A stretch of DNA of 64,000 bases from Pseudomonas putida (GTDB lineage Bacteria > Pseudomonadota > Gammaproteobacteria > Pseudomonadales > Pseudomonadaceae). The stretch is taken from contig NZ_SMTE01000018.1 of NCBI RefSeq assembly GCF_004357765.1, positions 1 through 64,000 of the forward strand, written 5' to 3'. Of the stretch, positions 53,613-62,483 are shown piece by piece. The position numbers and the translations under genes are program-made. The notes beneath the pieces were generated by a model, which had not been told where the DNA came from, searched no databases, and worked only from the letters and a program-made list of their open reading frames with translations. Within the stretch, counting starts at the first letter, position 1; each line of letters starts with the position of its first letter.

Positions 53613-54830
53613 TCAGAGCAGCGAACGGCCCTTGTTGGCAGCAATACGCATGCGCAGAGCGTTGAGCTTGATGAAGCCAGCGGCGTCAGCCTGGTTGTAG
53701 GCGCCGCCATCTTCTTCGAAGGTCGCGATGTTGGCGTCGAACAGCGAGTCGTCGGACTTGCGACCCACCACGGTGACATTGCCCTTGTACAGTTTCAGAC
53801 GCACTACGCCGTTCACGTTGACCTGCGAAGCGTCGATCATCTGCTGCAGCATCACACGCTCCGGGCTCCACCAGTAACCGGTGTAGATCAGGCTGGCGTA
53901 CTTGGGCATCAGCTCGTCTTTGAGGTGAGCGACTTCACGGTCCAGGGTGATCGATTCGATCGCACGGTGGGCCTTGAGCATGATGGTGCCGCCCGGGGTT
54001 TCGTAGCAACCACGGGACTTCATGCCGACATAGCGGTTCTCGACGATGTCGAGGCGACCGATACCGTTGGCACCACCAATGCGGTTGAGATCGGCCAGCA
54101 CGGTCGCCGGGGTCTTCTCGACGCCGTCGATGGCGACGATATCACCGTTGCGGTAGGTCAGCTCGATGTAAGTCGCCTGGTCAGGGGCGTTCTCCGGGGA
54201 GACGCTCCAGCGCCACATGTCTTCCTCGTGCTCGGTCCAGGTATCTTCCAGGACACCGCCCTCGTAGGAGATGTGCAGCAGGTTGGCGTCCATCGAGTAA
54301 GGCGATTTCTTCTTGCCGTGACGCTCGATCGGGATGCCGTGCTTCTCGGCGTAGTCCATCAGCTTCTCGCGGGACAGCAGGTCCCACTCACGCCATGGGG
54401 CGATGACCTTGACGCCTGGCTTGAGTGCGTAGGCACCCAGCTCGAAACGAACCTGGTCGTTGCCTTTACCGGTAGCGCCATGGGAAATGGCGTCTGCGCC
54501 GGTTTCGTTGGCGATTTCGATCAGGCGTTTGGCGATCAGCGGACGGGCGATCGAAGTACCCAGCAGGTACTCGCCTTCGTAGACGGTGTTGGCGCGGAAC
54601 ATCGGGAACACGAAGTCACGCACGAATTCTTCGCGCAGGTCATCGATGTAGATCTCTTTGACGCCCATCGCCTGGGCCTTGGCGCGGGCTGGCTCGACCT
54701 CTTCGCCCTGGCCCAGGTCAGCGGTGAAGGTCACCACTTCGCAGTCGTAGGTATCTTGCAGCCACTTGAGAATCACCGAAGTATCAAGGCCGCCGGAATA
54801 CGCCAGTACGACCTTTTTTACGTCCGCCAT
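53613..54830 (-). CDS. argG: Argininosuccinate synthase
   Basis: A 405-residue enzyme of usual length. It joins citrulline and aspartate with ATP to give argininosuccinate, the penultimate step of arginine synthesis. Seen: the PP-loop AYSGGLDTS (residues 10-18), [31 protein letters not shown], and RFVGMKSRG-type substrate motifs ([17 protein letters not shown]). The upstream region has two ArgR-type TGTCGC repeats 21 bp apart. Terminated by its own hairpin. Confidence 0.98.
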   Translation of the reverse strand: MADVKKVVLAYSGGLDTSVILKWLQDTYDCEVVTFTADLGQGEEVEPARAKAQAMGVKEIYIDDLREEFVRDFVFPMFRANTVYEGEYLLGTSIARPLIAKRLIEIANETGADAISHGATGKGNDQVRFELGAYALKPGVKVIAPWREWDLLSREKLMDYAEKHGIPIERHGKKKSPYSMDANLLHISYEGGVLEDTWTEHEEDMWRWSVSPENAPDQATYIELTYRNGDIVAIDGVEKTPATVLADLNRIGGANGIGRLDIVENRYVGMKSRGCYETPGGTIMLKAHRAIESITLDREVAHLKDELMPKYASLIYTGYWWSPERVMLQQMIDASQVNVNGVVRLKLYKGNVTVVGRKSDDSLFDANIATFEEDGGAYNQADAAGFIKLNALRMRIAANKGRSLL

Positions 54831-54899
54831 GCCATCACTCCACGGGGTTGTACGGAAAGCGGTCGATTCTACCGGTCTTGCGCACGAATTTACAGTGGG

Positions 54900-54926
54900 G
54901 CGACAGCTTCTGACGACAAAGCGACA
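54900..54926 (-). promoter_or_regulatory. ArgR-type operator upstream of argG
   Basis: Two copies of TGTCGC (minus strand, at 54921-54926 and 54900-54905) are 21 bp apart, two helical turns. The proximal copy fits the Pseudomonas ArgR consensus TGTCGC-N8-AA exactly. Located 70-96 bp before the argG start codon on the same strand, consistent with arginine-responsive repression. Confidence 0.7.
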
Positions 54927-54956
54927 GTATCTGTCGAAGGTGCGACGGACGGCCGA

Positions 54957-55892
54957 TCAGGACGATTTCGCTGGCGGTTGCGAGGCTTTGGCGTCGGCCG
55001 CGGGCGCCGCTTGGGCGGGTTGAGCGGGCTTCTCGACCGGCGCCACGCGATCGAGCTCGATGTTCACCCGGCGGTTGCGTGCCCGGTTCGCGGCACTGTT
55101 GTTCCTGACCAGCGGATAGCGCTCCCCATGGAAGCGCACGACGATCTGCTCTTCCGGCACGCCATGGGCCTTGAAGTAATCGGCCACGGCCAGCGCGCGT
55201 CGGCGCGAGGTATCGCGGTTGGTCAAGCGGTTGCCGCTGTTGTCGGAGTGACCATTGAGCTCGATGTGATTCACCGAAGGATCGGCCTTCAGGTAATCGA
55301 GAATCACGTCCAGCCGCGCCCGAGCCGAGGCATCCAGCTCGATACCGCCACCGGGGAAGCCGACCTGGGTCTGGCGGATCTGGTCAAAGTTCATCGGCAG
55401 CATCTTGGCCGCGCAGGCTTGATAGTCGTTGTAGGCTTTGCTGAAACTGACTGGCAACACCCGCACTTCCATTGCCCTGCCGCCTTCGCCGGTGTAATTG
55501 CGCACCACCGTGCTGCGCCCATCGAGCAGGCCATTGATCAATCGGCTGGCCTGGCCTTGGGATGACGTGAACAACACGCCGGTGCGGGACATGCGCACCA
55601 CGCCCAAATTGACATCGCCACGCCCCGGCTGCCAAGGCGCGGCCGCTGCCAGCAATGTGGCAGAGCCGGCACCCAGCACATTGCTGGCCGAGCGCAGCTG
55701 GAACACCGGCTGTTCACCTGCCCGACGCACGAACTCGCCACTGCCGAAGCCGTCGATCGGCTGGATCAGGCGACATTCGAACTGATCGCCTTCGACCGTC
55801 CAGGCGACATTTTCCATGCGGGTCTGGAAGGTCAGCGCGCCCGCCGGAATGCTGGCGAACAAGGTGAACAGGGCTAGATAACGCTGGCGCAC
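54957..55892 (-). CDS. motY: Sodium-type flagellar protein MotY
   Basis: About 311 residues from a GTG start with GGAG six bases upstream; the GTG at 55904 is the alternative. The signal sequence ends near SIPAGA-LTFQTRM. The N-terminal MotY domain (about 20-160) is followed by an OmpA-type peptidoglycan-binding domain (HIELNGHSDNSGNRLTNRDTSRRRA, RARNRRVNIEL, about 210-285) and a Pro/Ala-rich tail. MotY forms the T-ring that holds stators at the flagellar motor. Assignment is supported by the family sequence and the position next to argG and pyrC, as in other pseudomonads. Confidence 0.88.
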   Translation of the reverse strand: MRQRYLALFTLFASIPAGALTFQTRMENVAWTVEGDQFECRLIQPIDGFGSGEFVRRAGEQPVFQLRSASNVLGAGSATLLAAAAPWQPGRGDVNLGVVRMSRTGVLFTSSQGQASRLINGLLDGRSTVVRNYTGEGGRAMEVRVLPVSFSKAYNDYQACAAKMLPMNFDQIRQTQVGFPGGGIELDASARARLDVILDYLKADPSVNHIELNGHSDNSGNRLTNRDTSRRRALAVADYFKAHGVPEEQIVVRFHGERYPLVRNNSAANRARNRRVNIELDRVAPVEKPAQPAQAAPAADAKASQPPAKSS

Positions 55893-56021
55893 GGGCGGCT
55901 CCACTTATTTGACGGCTTACCTGGAGGCTATCGGGCGCTTGGCGGAAAACTTGAAGCCCGTGCTCGGCCCAGGGTTTTCCGGTAGCATTGGTCCTTGAGT
56001 TCGACCCGCCTGGAATCCCCA

Positions 56022-57068
56022 ATGTCCGATCGCCTGACCCTCCTGCGTCCCGACGACTGGCACATCCATCTGCGTGATGGTGCCGTCCTGCCTCATACCG
56101 TTGGCGATGTGGCGCGTACCTTCGCCCGTGCCATCATCATGCCCAACCTGGTTCCGCCGGTACGCAATGCCGAAGAAGCCGGCGCCTATCGCGAGCGCAT
56201 CCTCGCCGCTCGCCCGGCCGGCAGCCGCTTCGAGCCGCTGATGGTGCTGTACCTCACCGACCGCACCAGCCCAGAGGACGTCCGTGCAGCGAAGGCCAGT
56301 GGCTTCGTGTACGCCGCCAAGCTGTACCCGGCCGGCGCCACCACCAACTCCGACTCCGGCGTGACCAGCATCGACAATATTTTCCCCGCGCTCGAGGCAC
56401 TGGCCGAAACTGGCATGCCGTTGTTGGTGCACGGTGAAGTCACGCGCAGCGAGATCGACGTGTTCGACCGCGAGAAGCGCTTCATCGACGAGCATCTGCG
56501 CCGTGTCGTCGAGCGTTTCCCGACCCTGAAGGTGGTGTTCGAGCACATCACCACCTCCGACGCCGCGCAGTTCGTCAGCGAGGCCCCGGCCAACGTCGGC
56601 GCCACCATCACCGCCCAACACTTGCTTTACAACCGCAACCACATGCTGGTTGGCGGCATCCGCCCGCACTTCTATTGCTTGCCGATCCTCAAGCGCAACA
56701 CCCACCAGGTGGCGTTGCTGGACGCGGCCACCAGCGGCAATCCGAAGTTCTTCCTGGGCACCGACTCCGCCCCGCACGCACGCCACGCCAAGGAAAACGC
56801 CTGCGGTTGCGCCGGTTGCTACACCGCCTATGCGGCGATCGAGTTGTACGCCGAAGCGTTCGAACAACGCAACGCACTGGATAAACTCGAAGGCTTTGCC
56901 AGCCTCCACGGCCCTGCCTTCTACGGCCTGCCGGCGAACACCGACACCATCACCCTGGTCCGCGAGGAGTGGACCGCCCCGGACAGCCTGCCGTTCGGCG
57001 AGCAGACCGTGGTGCCGCTGCGCGCGGGCGAGCAACTGCGTTGGCGCCTGCTGGAGGACAACGCGTGA
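56022..57068 (+). CDS. pyrC: Dihydroorotase (class II, PyrC)
   Basis: A 348-residue enzyme that closes carbamoyl aspartate to dihydroorotate in pyrimidine synthesis. Zinc-binding motifs are [10 protein letters not shown] (residues 12-21), the carboxylated-Lys segment [20 protein letters not shown] (about 95-114), [16 protein letters not shown] and LGTDSAPHA. It starts [13 protein letters not shown]; the ORF's earlier start is rejected. The gene is divergent from motY and overlaps the rnt start by four bases. Confidence 0.97.
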   Translation: MSDRLTLLRPDDWHIHLRDGAVLPHTVGDVARTFARAIIMPNLVPPVRNAEEAGAYRERILAARPAGSRFEPLMVLYLTDRTSPEDVRAAKASGFVYAAKLYPAGATTNSDSGVTSIDNIFPALEALAETGMPLLVHGEVTRSEIDVFDREKRFIDEHLRRVVERFPTLKVVFEHITTSDAAQFVSEAPANVGATITAQHLLYNRNHMLVGGIRPHFYCLPILKRNTHQVALLDAATSGNPKFFLGTDSAPHARHAKENACGCAGCYTAYAAIELYAEAFEQRNALDKLEGFASLHGPAFYGLPANTDTITLVREEWTAPDSLPFGEQTVVPLRAGEQLRWRLLEDNA

Positions 57069-57739
57069 GCGAAGACCTCTACGAAGACGATCAGGATGTC
57101 CAGTCGGGCAGCGCTTCACGCCACCCCATGGCCGAACGCTTCCGCGGCTATCTGCCGGTAGTGGTGGACGTCGAGACCGGCGGCTTCAACAGCGCCACCG
57201 ATGCCTTGCTGGAAATCGCCGCGGTGACCATCGGCATGGACGAGAAAGGCTTCCTGTTCCCGGAGCACACCTATTTCTTCCGGGTCGAGCCGTTCGAAGG
57301 CGCCAATATCGAGCCCGCAGCGCTGGAGTTCACCGGCATCAAGCTGGACCATCCCCTGCGCATGGCAGTGAGCGAGGAAAGCGCCCTGACCGACATCTTC
57401 CGTGGCGTGCGCAAAGCGCTCAAGGCCAACGGTTGCAAGCGGGCAATCCTGGTCGGCCACAACAGCAGCTTCGACCTGGGTTTCCTCAACGCGGCAGTGG
57501 CACGCAACGACATCAAGCGCAATCCGTTCCACCCGTTCTCCAGCTTCGATACAGCCACCCTGGCCGGACTGGCTTATGGCCAAACCGTATTGGCGCGAGC
57601 CTGTCAGAGCGCAGATATCGACTTCGATGGTCGTGAGGCGCACTCGGCACGCTACGATACCGAGAAGACCGCCGAACTGTTCTGCGGCATCGTCAACCGC
57701 TGGAAAGAAATGGGCGGCTGGCGCGACTTCAACGATTGA
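57065..57739 (+). CDS. rnt: Ribonuclease T
   Basis: A 224-residue DEDD-family 3' exoribonuclease that trims tRNA and other stable RNA ends. Motif [20 protein letters not shown] (residues about 31-49), motif II in [12 protein letters not shown], and motif [17 protein letters not shown], with the DEDDh His, are all present. GTG start overlapping the pyrC stop (GTGA), so it is translationally coupled. Terminator follows. Confidence 0.96.
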   Translation: MSEDLYEDDQDVQSGSASRHPMAERFRGYLPVVVDVETGGFNSATDALLEIAAVTIGMDEKGFLFPEHTYFFRVEPFEGANIEPAALEFTGIKLDHPLRMAVSEESALTDIFRGVRKALKANGCKRAILVGHNSSFDLGFLNAAVARNDIKRNPFHPFSSFDTATLAGLAYGQTVLARACQSADIDFDGREAHSARYDTEKTAELFCGIVNRWKEMGGWRDFND

Positions 57740-57756
57740 AGCTGCACCTTGAAGCA

Positions 57757-57787
57757 AAAAAAACCGGCCATCGAGGCCGGTTTTTTT
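57757..57787. terminator. Bidirectional terminator between rnt and the peroxiredoxin gene
   Basis: A-run plus CCGGCC and GGCCGG plus T-run around ATCGA. It serves rnt on the plus strand and the convergent peroxiredoxin gene on the minus strand. Confidence 0.92.
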
Positions 57788-57800
57788 ATGCGCTCGGCAA

Positions 57801-58403
57801 TTACAGCTTGCCGGCGTTCTCGCTCAGGTAAGCAGCGACGCCTTCTGGCGAAGCGGTCATGCCCTGGTCGCCTTTCTTCCAGTTGGCAGGGCAGACTTCG
57901 CCGTGCTCTTCGTGGAACTGCAGGGCGTCGACCAGACGCAGCAGCTCGTCCATGTTACGGCCCAGTGGCAGGTCGTTGACGATCTGCGAACGGACAACGC
58001 CGTTCTTGTCGATCAGGAAGGCACCACGGAACGCTACACCGCCTTCGGACTCGACGTCGTAGGCCTTGCAGATTTCGTGGGAGATGTCGGCAGCCAGGGT
58101 GTACTTGACCTGACCGATGCCGCCATTGTTGACCGGGGTGTTACGCCAGGCGTTGTGGGTGAAGTGCGAGTCAATCGAGACACCGATCACTTCCACGCCA
58201 CGGGCGGCGAAGTCAGGGATGCGGTTGTCCAGGGCGATCAGCTCGGACGGGCAGACGAAGGTAAAGTCCAGCGGGTAGAAGAACACCAGGCCGTACTTGC
58301 CCTTGATGGCCGAGGCCAGGTTGAAGCTGTCGACGATCTCGCCGTTACCGAGGACGGCCGGGACGGTGAAATCGGGGGCTTGTTTGCCAACGAGTACGCT
58401 CAT
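57801..58403 (-). CDS. AhpC-type 2-Cys peroxiredoxin
   Basis: A 200-residue thiol peroxidase. The peroxidatic Cys is in YPLDFTFVCPSELIALD (about residue 51), and the resolving Cys is in HGEVCPANW (about residue 172), so it is a typical 2-Cys Prx that reduces H2O2 and alkyl peroxides. It starts MSVLVGKQAPDFTVPAV, with AGGAG six bases upstream. It is larger than E. coli AhpC (187) and lacks a neighbouring ahpF, so its reductant is probably thioredoxin. Divergent from bfd. Confidence 0.94.
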   Translation of the reverse strand: MSVLVGKQAPDFTVPAVLGNGEIVDSFNLASAIKGKYGLVFFYPLDFTFVCPSELIALDNRIPDFAARGVEVIGVSIDSHFTHNAWRNTPVNNGGIGQVKYTLAADISHEICKAYDVESEGGVAFRGAFLIDKNGVVRSQIVNDLPLGRNMDELLRLVDALQFHEEHGEVCPANWKKGDQGMTASPEGVAAYLSENAGKL

Positions 58404-58560
58404 TGTAATCTCCTGATGAGGGTGAAGAACCGTTTGCCGGGCCAAGCGGAAAGGCCAGACATCCAACAAAGGCCGACCATCATACACGGCTTCTCATGAC
58501 AGGCCGAATCGAACCGCCGGTCGCTCAAGCACGGCGCTCCCGCAAAGCCCTTTGACAAGC

Positions 58561-58578
58561 ATTCTCATTACCATTACT
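58561..58578. promoter_or_regulatory. Candidate Fur box upstream of bfd
   Basis: Three adjacent hexamers ATTCTC, ATTACC and ATTACT resemble the Fur half-site ATTATC (reverse of GATAAT), 39-56 bp before the bfd start. The same layout occurs before bfr. A similar arrangement is typical for iron-controlled bfd genes. Confidence 0.6.
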
Positions 58579-58616
58579 CTCCAACCCATCGACTCAACCA
58601 GCGATGGTCCGACTTT

Positions 58617-58838
58617 ATGTATGTGTGTCTTTGTGTCGGCGTGACCGACGGCCAGATCCGCGATGCGATCTATGAAGGATGCTGCAGCTACAAGGAAGTT
58701 CGAGCCGCGACCGGCGTCGCCAGCCAATGCGGCAAATGCGCTTGCTTGGCCAAAGAGGTGGTGCGCGAGACCCTGACGAGTGTGCAGGTAAGCCAACAGG
58801 CGGCCCTGCCCTACCCTGTGGAATTCACCGCTGCCTGA
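58617..58838 (+). CDS. bfd: Bacterioferritin-associated ferredoxin
   Basis: A 73-residue protein. The [2Fe-2S] cysteines are seen in MYVCLCVGVTDGQI (C4 and C6) and SQCGKCACLA (C38, C41), the Bfd pattern. Bfd reduces the iron core of bacterioferritin and lets stored iron out. Candidate Fur hexamers precede it and a terminator follows; bfr is the next gene on the same strand but is separated by that terminator. Confidence 0.95.
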   Translation: MYVCLCVGVTDGQIRDAIYEGCCSYKEVRAATGVASQCGKCACLAKEVVRETLTSVQVSQQAALPYPVEFTAA

Positions 58839-58855
58839 ATTGCCCGATTTCAAAG

Positions 58856-58882
58856 AACCGGACCCTGCGTCCGGTTTTTTTA
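58856..58882 (+). terminator. Terminator after bfd
   Basis: AACCGGAC and GTCCGGTT around CCTGC, followed by a T-run, 17 bases after the bfd stop codon. It separates bfd and bfr transcripts. Confidence 0.92.
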
Positions 58883-58926
58883 TGCCTTAAATTCAATAAG
58901 TTAGGCTACCAACGCGGTTCACAAAC

Positions 58927-58944
58927 ATTCTTATTCCTATTAAT
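58927..58944. promoter_or_regulatory. Candidate Fur-type hexamer array upstream of bfr
   Basis: ATTCTT, ATTCCT and ATTAAT lie in tandem in an AT-rich stretch 95-112 bp before bfr. They look like the array before bfd (ATTATC-like hexamers). Binding by Fur or another AT-preferring regulator is inferred. Confidence 0.5.
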
Positions 58945-59038
58945 TTTCACTTATTATTCAAGAACTTAGGTTTGACAGCCCTTACTATCGGGCTCAAACT
59001 TCCTGCATTGGCACTCATCTCAAGGGCAGGAACCCGCA

Positions 59039-59512
59039 ATGAAAGGCGACGTAAGCGTCATCCAGCATCTCAACAAGATCCTCGGAAACGAGCTGGTCGC
59101 AATCAACCAGTATTTCCTGCACGCCCGTATGTACGAAGACTGGGGCCTGAACAAGCTCGGCAAGCACGAGTACAAGGAATCCATCGACGAGATGAAGCAC
59201 GCTGACAAACTGATCAAGCGTATTCTGTTCCTTGAAGGCATTCCTAACGTTCAGGACCTCGGCAAGTTGTTGATCGGCGAACACACCAAGGAAATGCTCG
59301 AGTGCGACCTCAAGATCGAGCAGAAAGGCCTGGTCGACCTCAAGGCGGCCATCGCCCATTGCGAAACCCAAGGCGACTTCGGTTCGCGTGATCTGCTCGA
59401 GGACATCCTGGAGTCCGAGGAAGAACACATCGACTGGCTGGAAACTCAGCTGGGGCTGATCGACAAGATCGGCATCGAGAACTACCTGCAGTCGCAGATG
59501 GGCGAAGAATGA
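59039..59512 (+). CDS. bfr: Bacterioferritin
   Basis: A 157-residue four-helix-bundle iron store (24-mer). The ferroxidase-centre residues are E18, E51, H54, E94, E127 and H130, all present, and M52, the heme-binding Met, is also there, so this is a heme-carrying Bfr like P. aeruginosa BfrB rather than a ferritin. AGGA precedes ATG. Bfd encoded upstream is its reductive partner. Terminated by a long palindrome shared with the opposite gene. Confidence 0.97.
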   Translation: MKGDVSVIQHLNKILGNELVAINQYFLHARMYEDWGLNKLGKHEYKESIDEMKHADKLIKRILFLEGIPNVQDLGKLLIGEHTKEMLECDLKIEQKGLVDLKAAIAHCETQGDFGSRDLLEDILESEEEHIDWLETQLGLIDKIGIENYLQSQMGEE

Positions 59513-59528
59513 TTCGCACACGCTGACT

Positions 59529-59573
59529 CGTGGCATGAAAAAACCCGCTCATGGCGGGTTTTTTCATGCCACG
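59529..59573. terminator. Bidirectional terminator, 20-bp perfect arms
   Basis: Arms 59529-59548 and 59554-59573 pair perfectly over 20 bases around TCATG. The central CCCGC/GCGGG stem is flanked by A6 and T6 and an outer CGTGGCATG repeat. Serves bfr on the plus strand and grxD on the minus strand. Confidence 0.92.
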
Positions 59574-59583
59574 GGAATGAGGA

Positions 59584-59919
59584 TCAGGCTTCGGAAGCCT
59601 TGGCCTTGGCGGCAGCGTCCTTGATCAGGGTCTGCAGCTCACCCTTTTCGAACATTTCCAGCATGATGTCGCTGCCACCGACCAGCTCACCGGCAACCCA
59701 CAGCTGTGGGAAGGTCGGCCAGTTGGCGTACTTGGGCAGGTTGGCGCGGATTTCCGGGTTCTGCAGGATGTCGACGTAGGCGAACTTCTCGCCACAACCC
59801 ATCACGGCCTGCGAAGCACGCGCAGAGAAGCCGCACTGCGGAGCATTCGGCGAGCCTTTCATGTAAAGCAGAATGGTGTTGTTGGCAATCTGCTCTTTGA
59901 TCGTTTCGATGATATCCAT
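59584..59919 (-). CDS. grxD: Monothiol glutaredoxin GrxD
   Basis: A 111-residue CGFS-type glutaredoxin. The active-site motif is PQCGFSARA (about residue 30), and WPTFPQLWVAGELVGGSDIM is the GSH-binding part. Such proteins bind a [2Fe-2S] cluster with glutathione and pass it on in Fe-S assembly, often with BolA. The start at 59919 has GAGG seven bases upstream; the 59949 start is an unlikely extension. Convergent with bfr. Confidence 0.96.
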   Translation of the reverse strand: MDIIETIKEQIANNTILLYMKGSPNAPQCGFSARASQAVMGCGEKFAYVDILQNPEIRANLPKYANWPTFPQLWVAGELVGGSDIMLEMFEKGELQTLIKDAAAKAKASEA

Positions 59920-60010
59920 GTAGCACCTCGGCTGAACTTTCCGACGCAAATGTCGGCACGGTGACGCATTGTAACGGAAACCCGATCAGCATGCTCGGCC
60001 TTACCGTTCA

Positions 60011-62119
60011 TCAAGCGGCACCGACCTGCACAGGGACGCCATTGAGCGCCGCGTTGCCCGATACCCGATCGCGCAGACGTTCATCGGTCAGGTCGTTGGC
60101 ACTCACCCCAGGCTGCGTCTGGGCCACCTGCAACCTCACGCCCTGGCGTCCGTGGCCGAACCCATGGGGCAGGCTGACCACCCCAGGCATCATGTCCTCG
60201 CACGCCTGCACCTCGACTTCCAACGTCCCCGTACGCGAACGCACGACGACCCGCTGGCCATCCTGCAAGCGCCGTTGCTGCAGGTCGAATGGGTGCATCA
60301 GCAAATGATGACGCGGCTTGCCTTTTACCAGGCGGTGGAAGTTATGCATCCATGAATTGTTGCTGCGCACATGGCGGCGTCCGATCAACAGCAGTTCGTC
60401 GGGTGCAGCGGGGGCCTGTCGGCCCAGCCGCTGCAGATCGTCCAGCAACACCTGCGGTGCGACCTCGACCGCTCTACTGGCCGTCGCCAGGCGTGCCGCG
60501 AGGTTGGCACGCAGTGGTCCAAGGTCGAGCCCATGGGGGTAGTGGTCCAATGCCTGCAGGGACAGATTCCAGGCCGAATCCTGACCATAGCGCCCACTGC
60601 GTAGGGCTTGATCGATCATCCGCGCCGGCGGGACGGTCGGCTTGAGCTCCAGCCCGGCCCGTTTGGCAAAGGCCTGGGCCAGGCCGACGAAGATTTCCCA
60701 GTCGTGCAGCGCACCCTCCGGCTTGTCCAGGATCGCCCGGTTGAAGCGGGTGACGTTGCGTACCGCCAGCAGGTTGAAGGTCGTGTCGTAATGATCGTTT
60801 TCCAACGCCGAGGTCGAGGGCAGGATCAGGTCGGCATGGCGGGTGGTTTCATTGATGTACAGGTCGATGCTGAGCATGAACTCCAGCCCTTCCAATGCCT
60901 TGTCCAACTGCCGCCCATTGGGCGTGGACAGCACCGGGTTACCCGCCACCGTCACCAGGGCGTGCACCTGGCCTTCGCCGGGGGTGAGGATTTCCTCGGC
61001 CAAAGCGGCCACCGGCAGCTCACCGCCATATTCAGGCAAACCGGAGACGCGGCTCTGCCAGGCATTGAAATGCCCCCCCGAGGTACTCGCCACCAGGTCC
61101 ACCGCCGGTTCGGTGCAAAGCGCCCCACCCTCTCGATCAAGATTGCCCGTGACCAGGTTGATCACCTGCACCAACCAGTGACACAGCGTGCCGAAAGACT
61201 GGGTCGAGACGCCCATGCGGCCATAACAGACCGCTTTGTCAGCCGCCGAGAAGTCGCGGGCCAGCTGGCGTATGCTGGCCGCGTCGATGCCGCAATGCGC
61301 ACTCATCGACTCGGCATCGAACGCTGCAATGCCAGAGCGCAACGCCTGCAACCCTGCGATCGGCAGGTGCGAGCCGCGGACCAGGTCCTCATCGAACAAG
61401 GTGTGGAGCAAGCCGCATAACAGCGCGGCGTCGCCACCGGGCCGGATGAACAAGTGGCTGTCGGCGATCGCTGCGGTTTCGCTGCGTCGTGGGTCTACCA
61501 CCACCAGCCGGCCACCGCGAGCGCACAGGGCCTTGAGGCGCTTTTCGACATCCGGGACGGTCATGATGCTGCCGTTGGAGGCCAGCGGATTACCGCCCAG
61601 GATGAGCATGAAATCGGTACTGTCGATGTCCGGAATCGGCAGCAGCAGGCCATGACCGTACATGAGATGACTGGTCAGATGTTGCGGCAATTGGTCGACC
61701 GAGGTGGCCGAGAAGCGATTGCGGGTCTTGAGCAGGCCAAGGAAATAGTTGCTATGGGTCATCAGGCCGTAGTTGTGCACGCTCGGATTACCCTGGTAGA
61801 CCGCCACGGCATTGCGCCCATGGGCCTGCTGAATCGCCCAGAGCCGCTCGGCAGCCAGTTCGAAGGCTTCGTCCCAGCCGATGGCTTGCCACTGCGAGCC
61901 AACGCGCTTGTGGGGTTGGCGCAGACGATCCGGGTCATCCTGGATATCCTGCAACGCGACCGCCTTGGGGCAGATATGTCCTCGGCTGAAGGGATCCTCG
62001 GGGTCACCCTTGATCGAATGAATGCGCGACCGCCCGTCGTCGTCTCGACCGACTTCGATGTTCAATCCACAAATCGCTTCGCACAGATGACAGGCGCGGT
62101 GGTGAAGGGTCTTGGTCAT
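60011..62119 (-). CDS. Molybdopterin-dependent oxidoreductase
   Basis: A 702-residue protein of the DMSO reductase/formate dehydrogenase family. The N-terminal [4Fe-4S] Cys motif is C10-X2-C13-X3-C17 with C50 in HICPKA. Then the molybdopterin dinucleotide-binding segments AVAVYQGNPSVHN, FMLILGGNPLASNG and the C-terminal dinucleotide domain (HPFDLQQRRLQDGQRVVV). I cannot find the usual Cys or Sec Mo ligand at its expected place (the local sequence is ATSVDQLPQHL), so Mo coordination is uncertain. No twin-arginine signal, so probably cytosolic. Substrate unknown. Three ArgR-like half-sites lie 85-133 bp upstream on the same strand. Confidence 0.85.
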   Translation of the reverse strand: MTKTLHHRACHLCEAICGLNIEVGRDDDGRSRIHSIKGDPEDPFSRGHICPKAVALQDIQDDPDRLRQPHKRVGSQWQAIGWDEAFELAAERLWAIQQAHGRNAVAVYQGNPSVHNYGLMTHSNYFLGLLKTRNRFSATSVDQLPQHLTSHLMYGHGLLLPIPDIDSTDFMLILGGNPLASNGSIMTVPDVEKRLKALCARGGRLVVVDPRRSETAAIADSHLFIRPGGDAALLCGLLHTLFDEDLVRGSHLPIAGLQALRSGIAAFDAESMSAHCGIDAASIRQLARDFSAADKAVCYGRMGVSTQSFGTLCHWLVQVINLVTGNLDREGGALCTEPAVDLVASTSGGHFNAWQSRVSGLPEYGGELPVAALAEEILTPGEGQVHALVTVAGNPVLSTPNGRQLDKALEGLEFMLSIDLYINETTRHADLILPSTSALENDHYDTTFNLLAVRNVTRFNRAILDKPEGALHDWEIFVGLAQAFAKRAGLELKPTVPPARMIDQALRSGRYGQDSAWNLSLQALDHYPHGLDLGPLRANLAARLATASRAVEVAPQVLLDDLQRLGRQAPAAPDELLLIGRRHVRSNNSWMHNFHRLVKGKPRHHLLMHPFDLQQRRLQDGQRVVVRSRTGTLEVEVQACEDMMPGVVSLPHGFGHGRQGVRLQVAQTQPGVSANDLTDERLRDRVSGNAALNGVPVQVGAA

Positions 62120-62203
62120 GGCCGCCTCGGCCTCGTGGTTGTCCAGCCACGACTATGCGCTCAGGCCAGACCCCCGGCCAGTGCGCTTTGCGCCGTGAAT
62201 CAG

Positions 62204-62252
62204 GCGACATCAGGCTGGTCATTGGCGACACGCATTTGCCAAATCGGCGACA
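62204..62252 (-). promoter_or_regulatory. Three phased ArgR-like half-sites
   Basis: TGTCGC occurs at 62247-62252, 62225-62230 and 62204-62209 (minus strand), with steps of 22 and 21 bp. This is the phasing seen at the argG operator. They are oriented with, and closer to, the molybdopterin oxidoreductase gene. None has the full TGTCGC-N8-AA; the last part varies (CA, AG, CG). Binding by ArgR is inferred. Confidence 0.5.
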
Positions 62253-62351
62253 AGCCGTGTACAAACCTCTGTAGCAAATAAAGAACAGCGTCGACACTGC
62301 CTGTCATGACACCCCTTGCAACAGTGATGCTGTTCTCCCCCTTGGTTTCAG

Positions 62352-62378
62352 GCGACATTTAATTATAGTATTGCGCCT
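62352..62378 (-). promoter_or_regulatory. ArgR-type site near argF
   Basis: TGTCGC-N8-AA (minus strand, from 62357) matches the ArgR consensus exactly. A weaker half-site (AGGCGC) lies 21 bp away at 62373-62378. It lies 106-132 bp before the argF start codon. In Pseudomonas ArgR represses argF when arginine is present. Confidence 0.6.
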
Positions 62379-62483
62379 TTCCCTATTTCGTCCGCCCCGT
62401 GCGGCTTACGCCGCAGGTCACTCCCGTTGTCAAAAAAAACCATACGGTCGACCTGCATACCGTTGCAGATAAGGTAGTCAAAC

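Larger units (their letters stand above)
62120..62483. other. Divergent region between the Mo-oxidoreductase gene and argF
   Basis: A 364-bp gap without a supported gene. It contains four copies of TGTCGC on the minus strand (at 62204-62209, 62225-62230, 62247-62252 and 62352-62357), described as separate sites. The middle is AT-richer (around 62360), where the argF promoter is likely. Confidence 0.6.
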
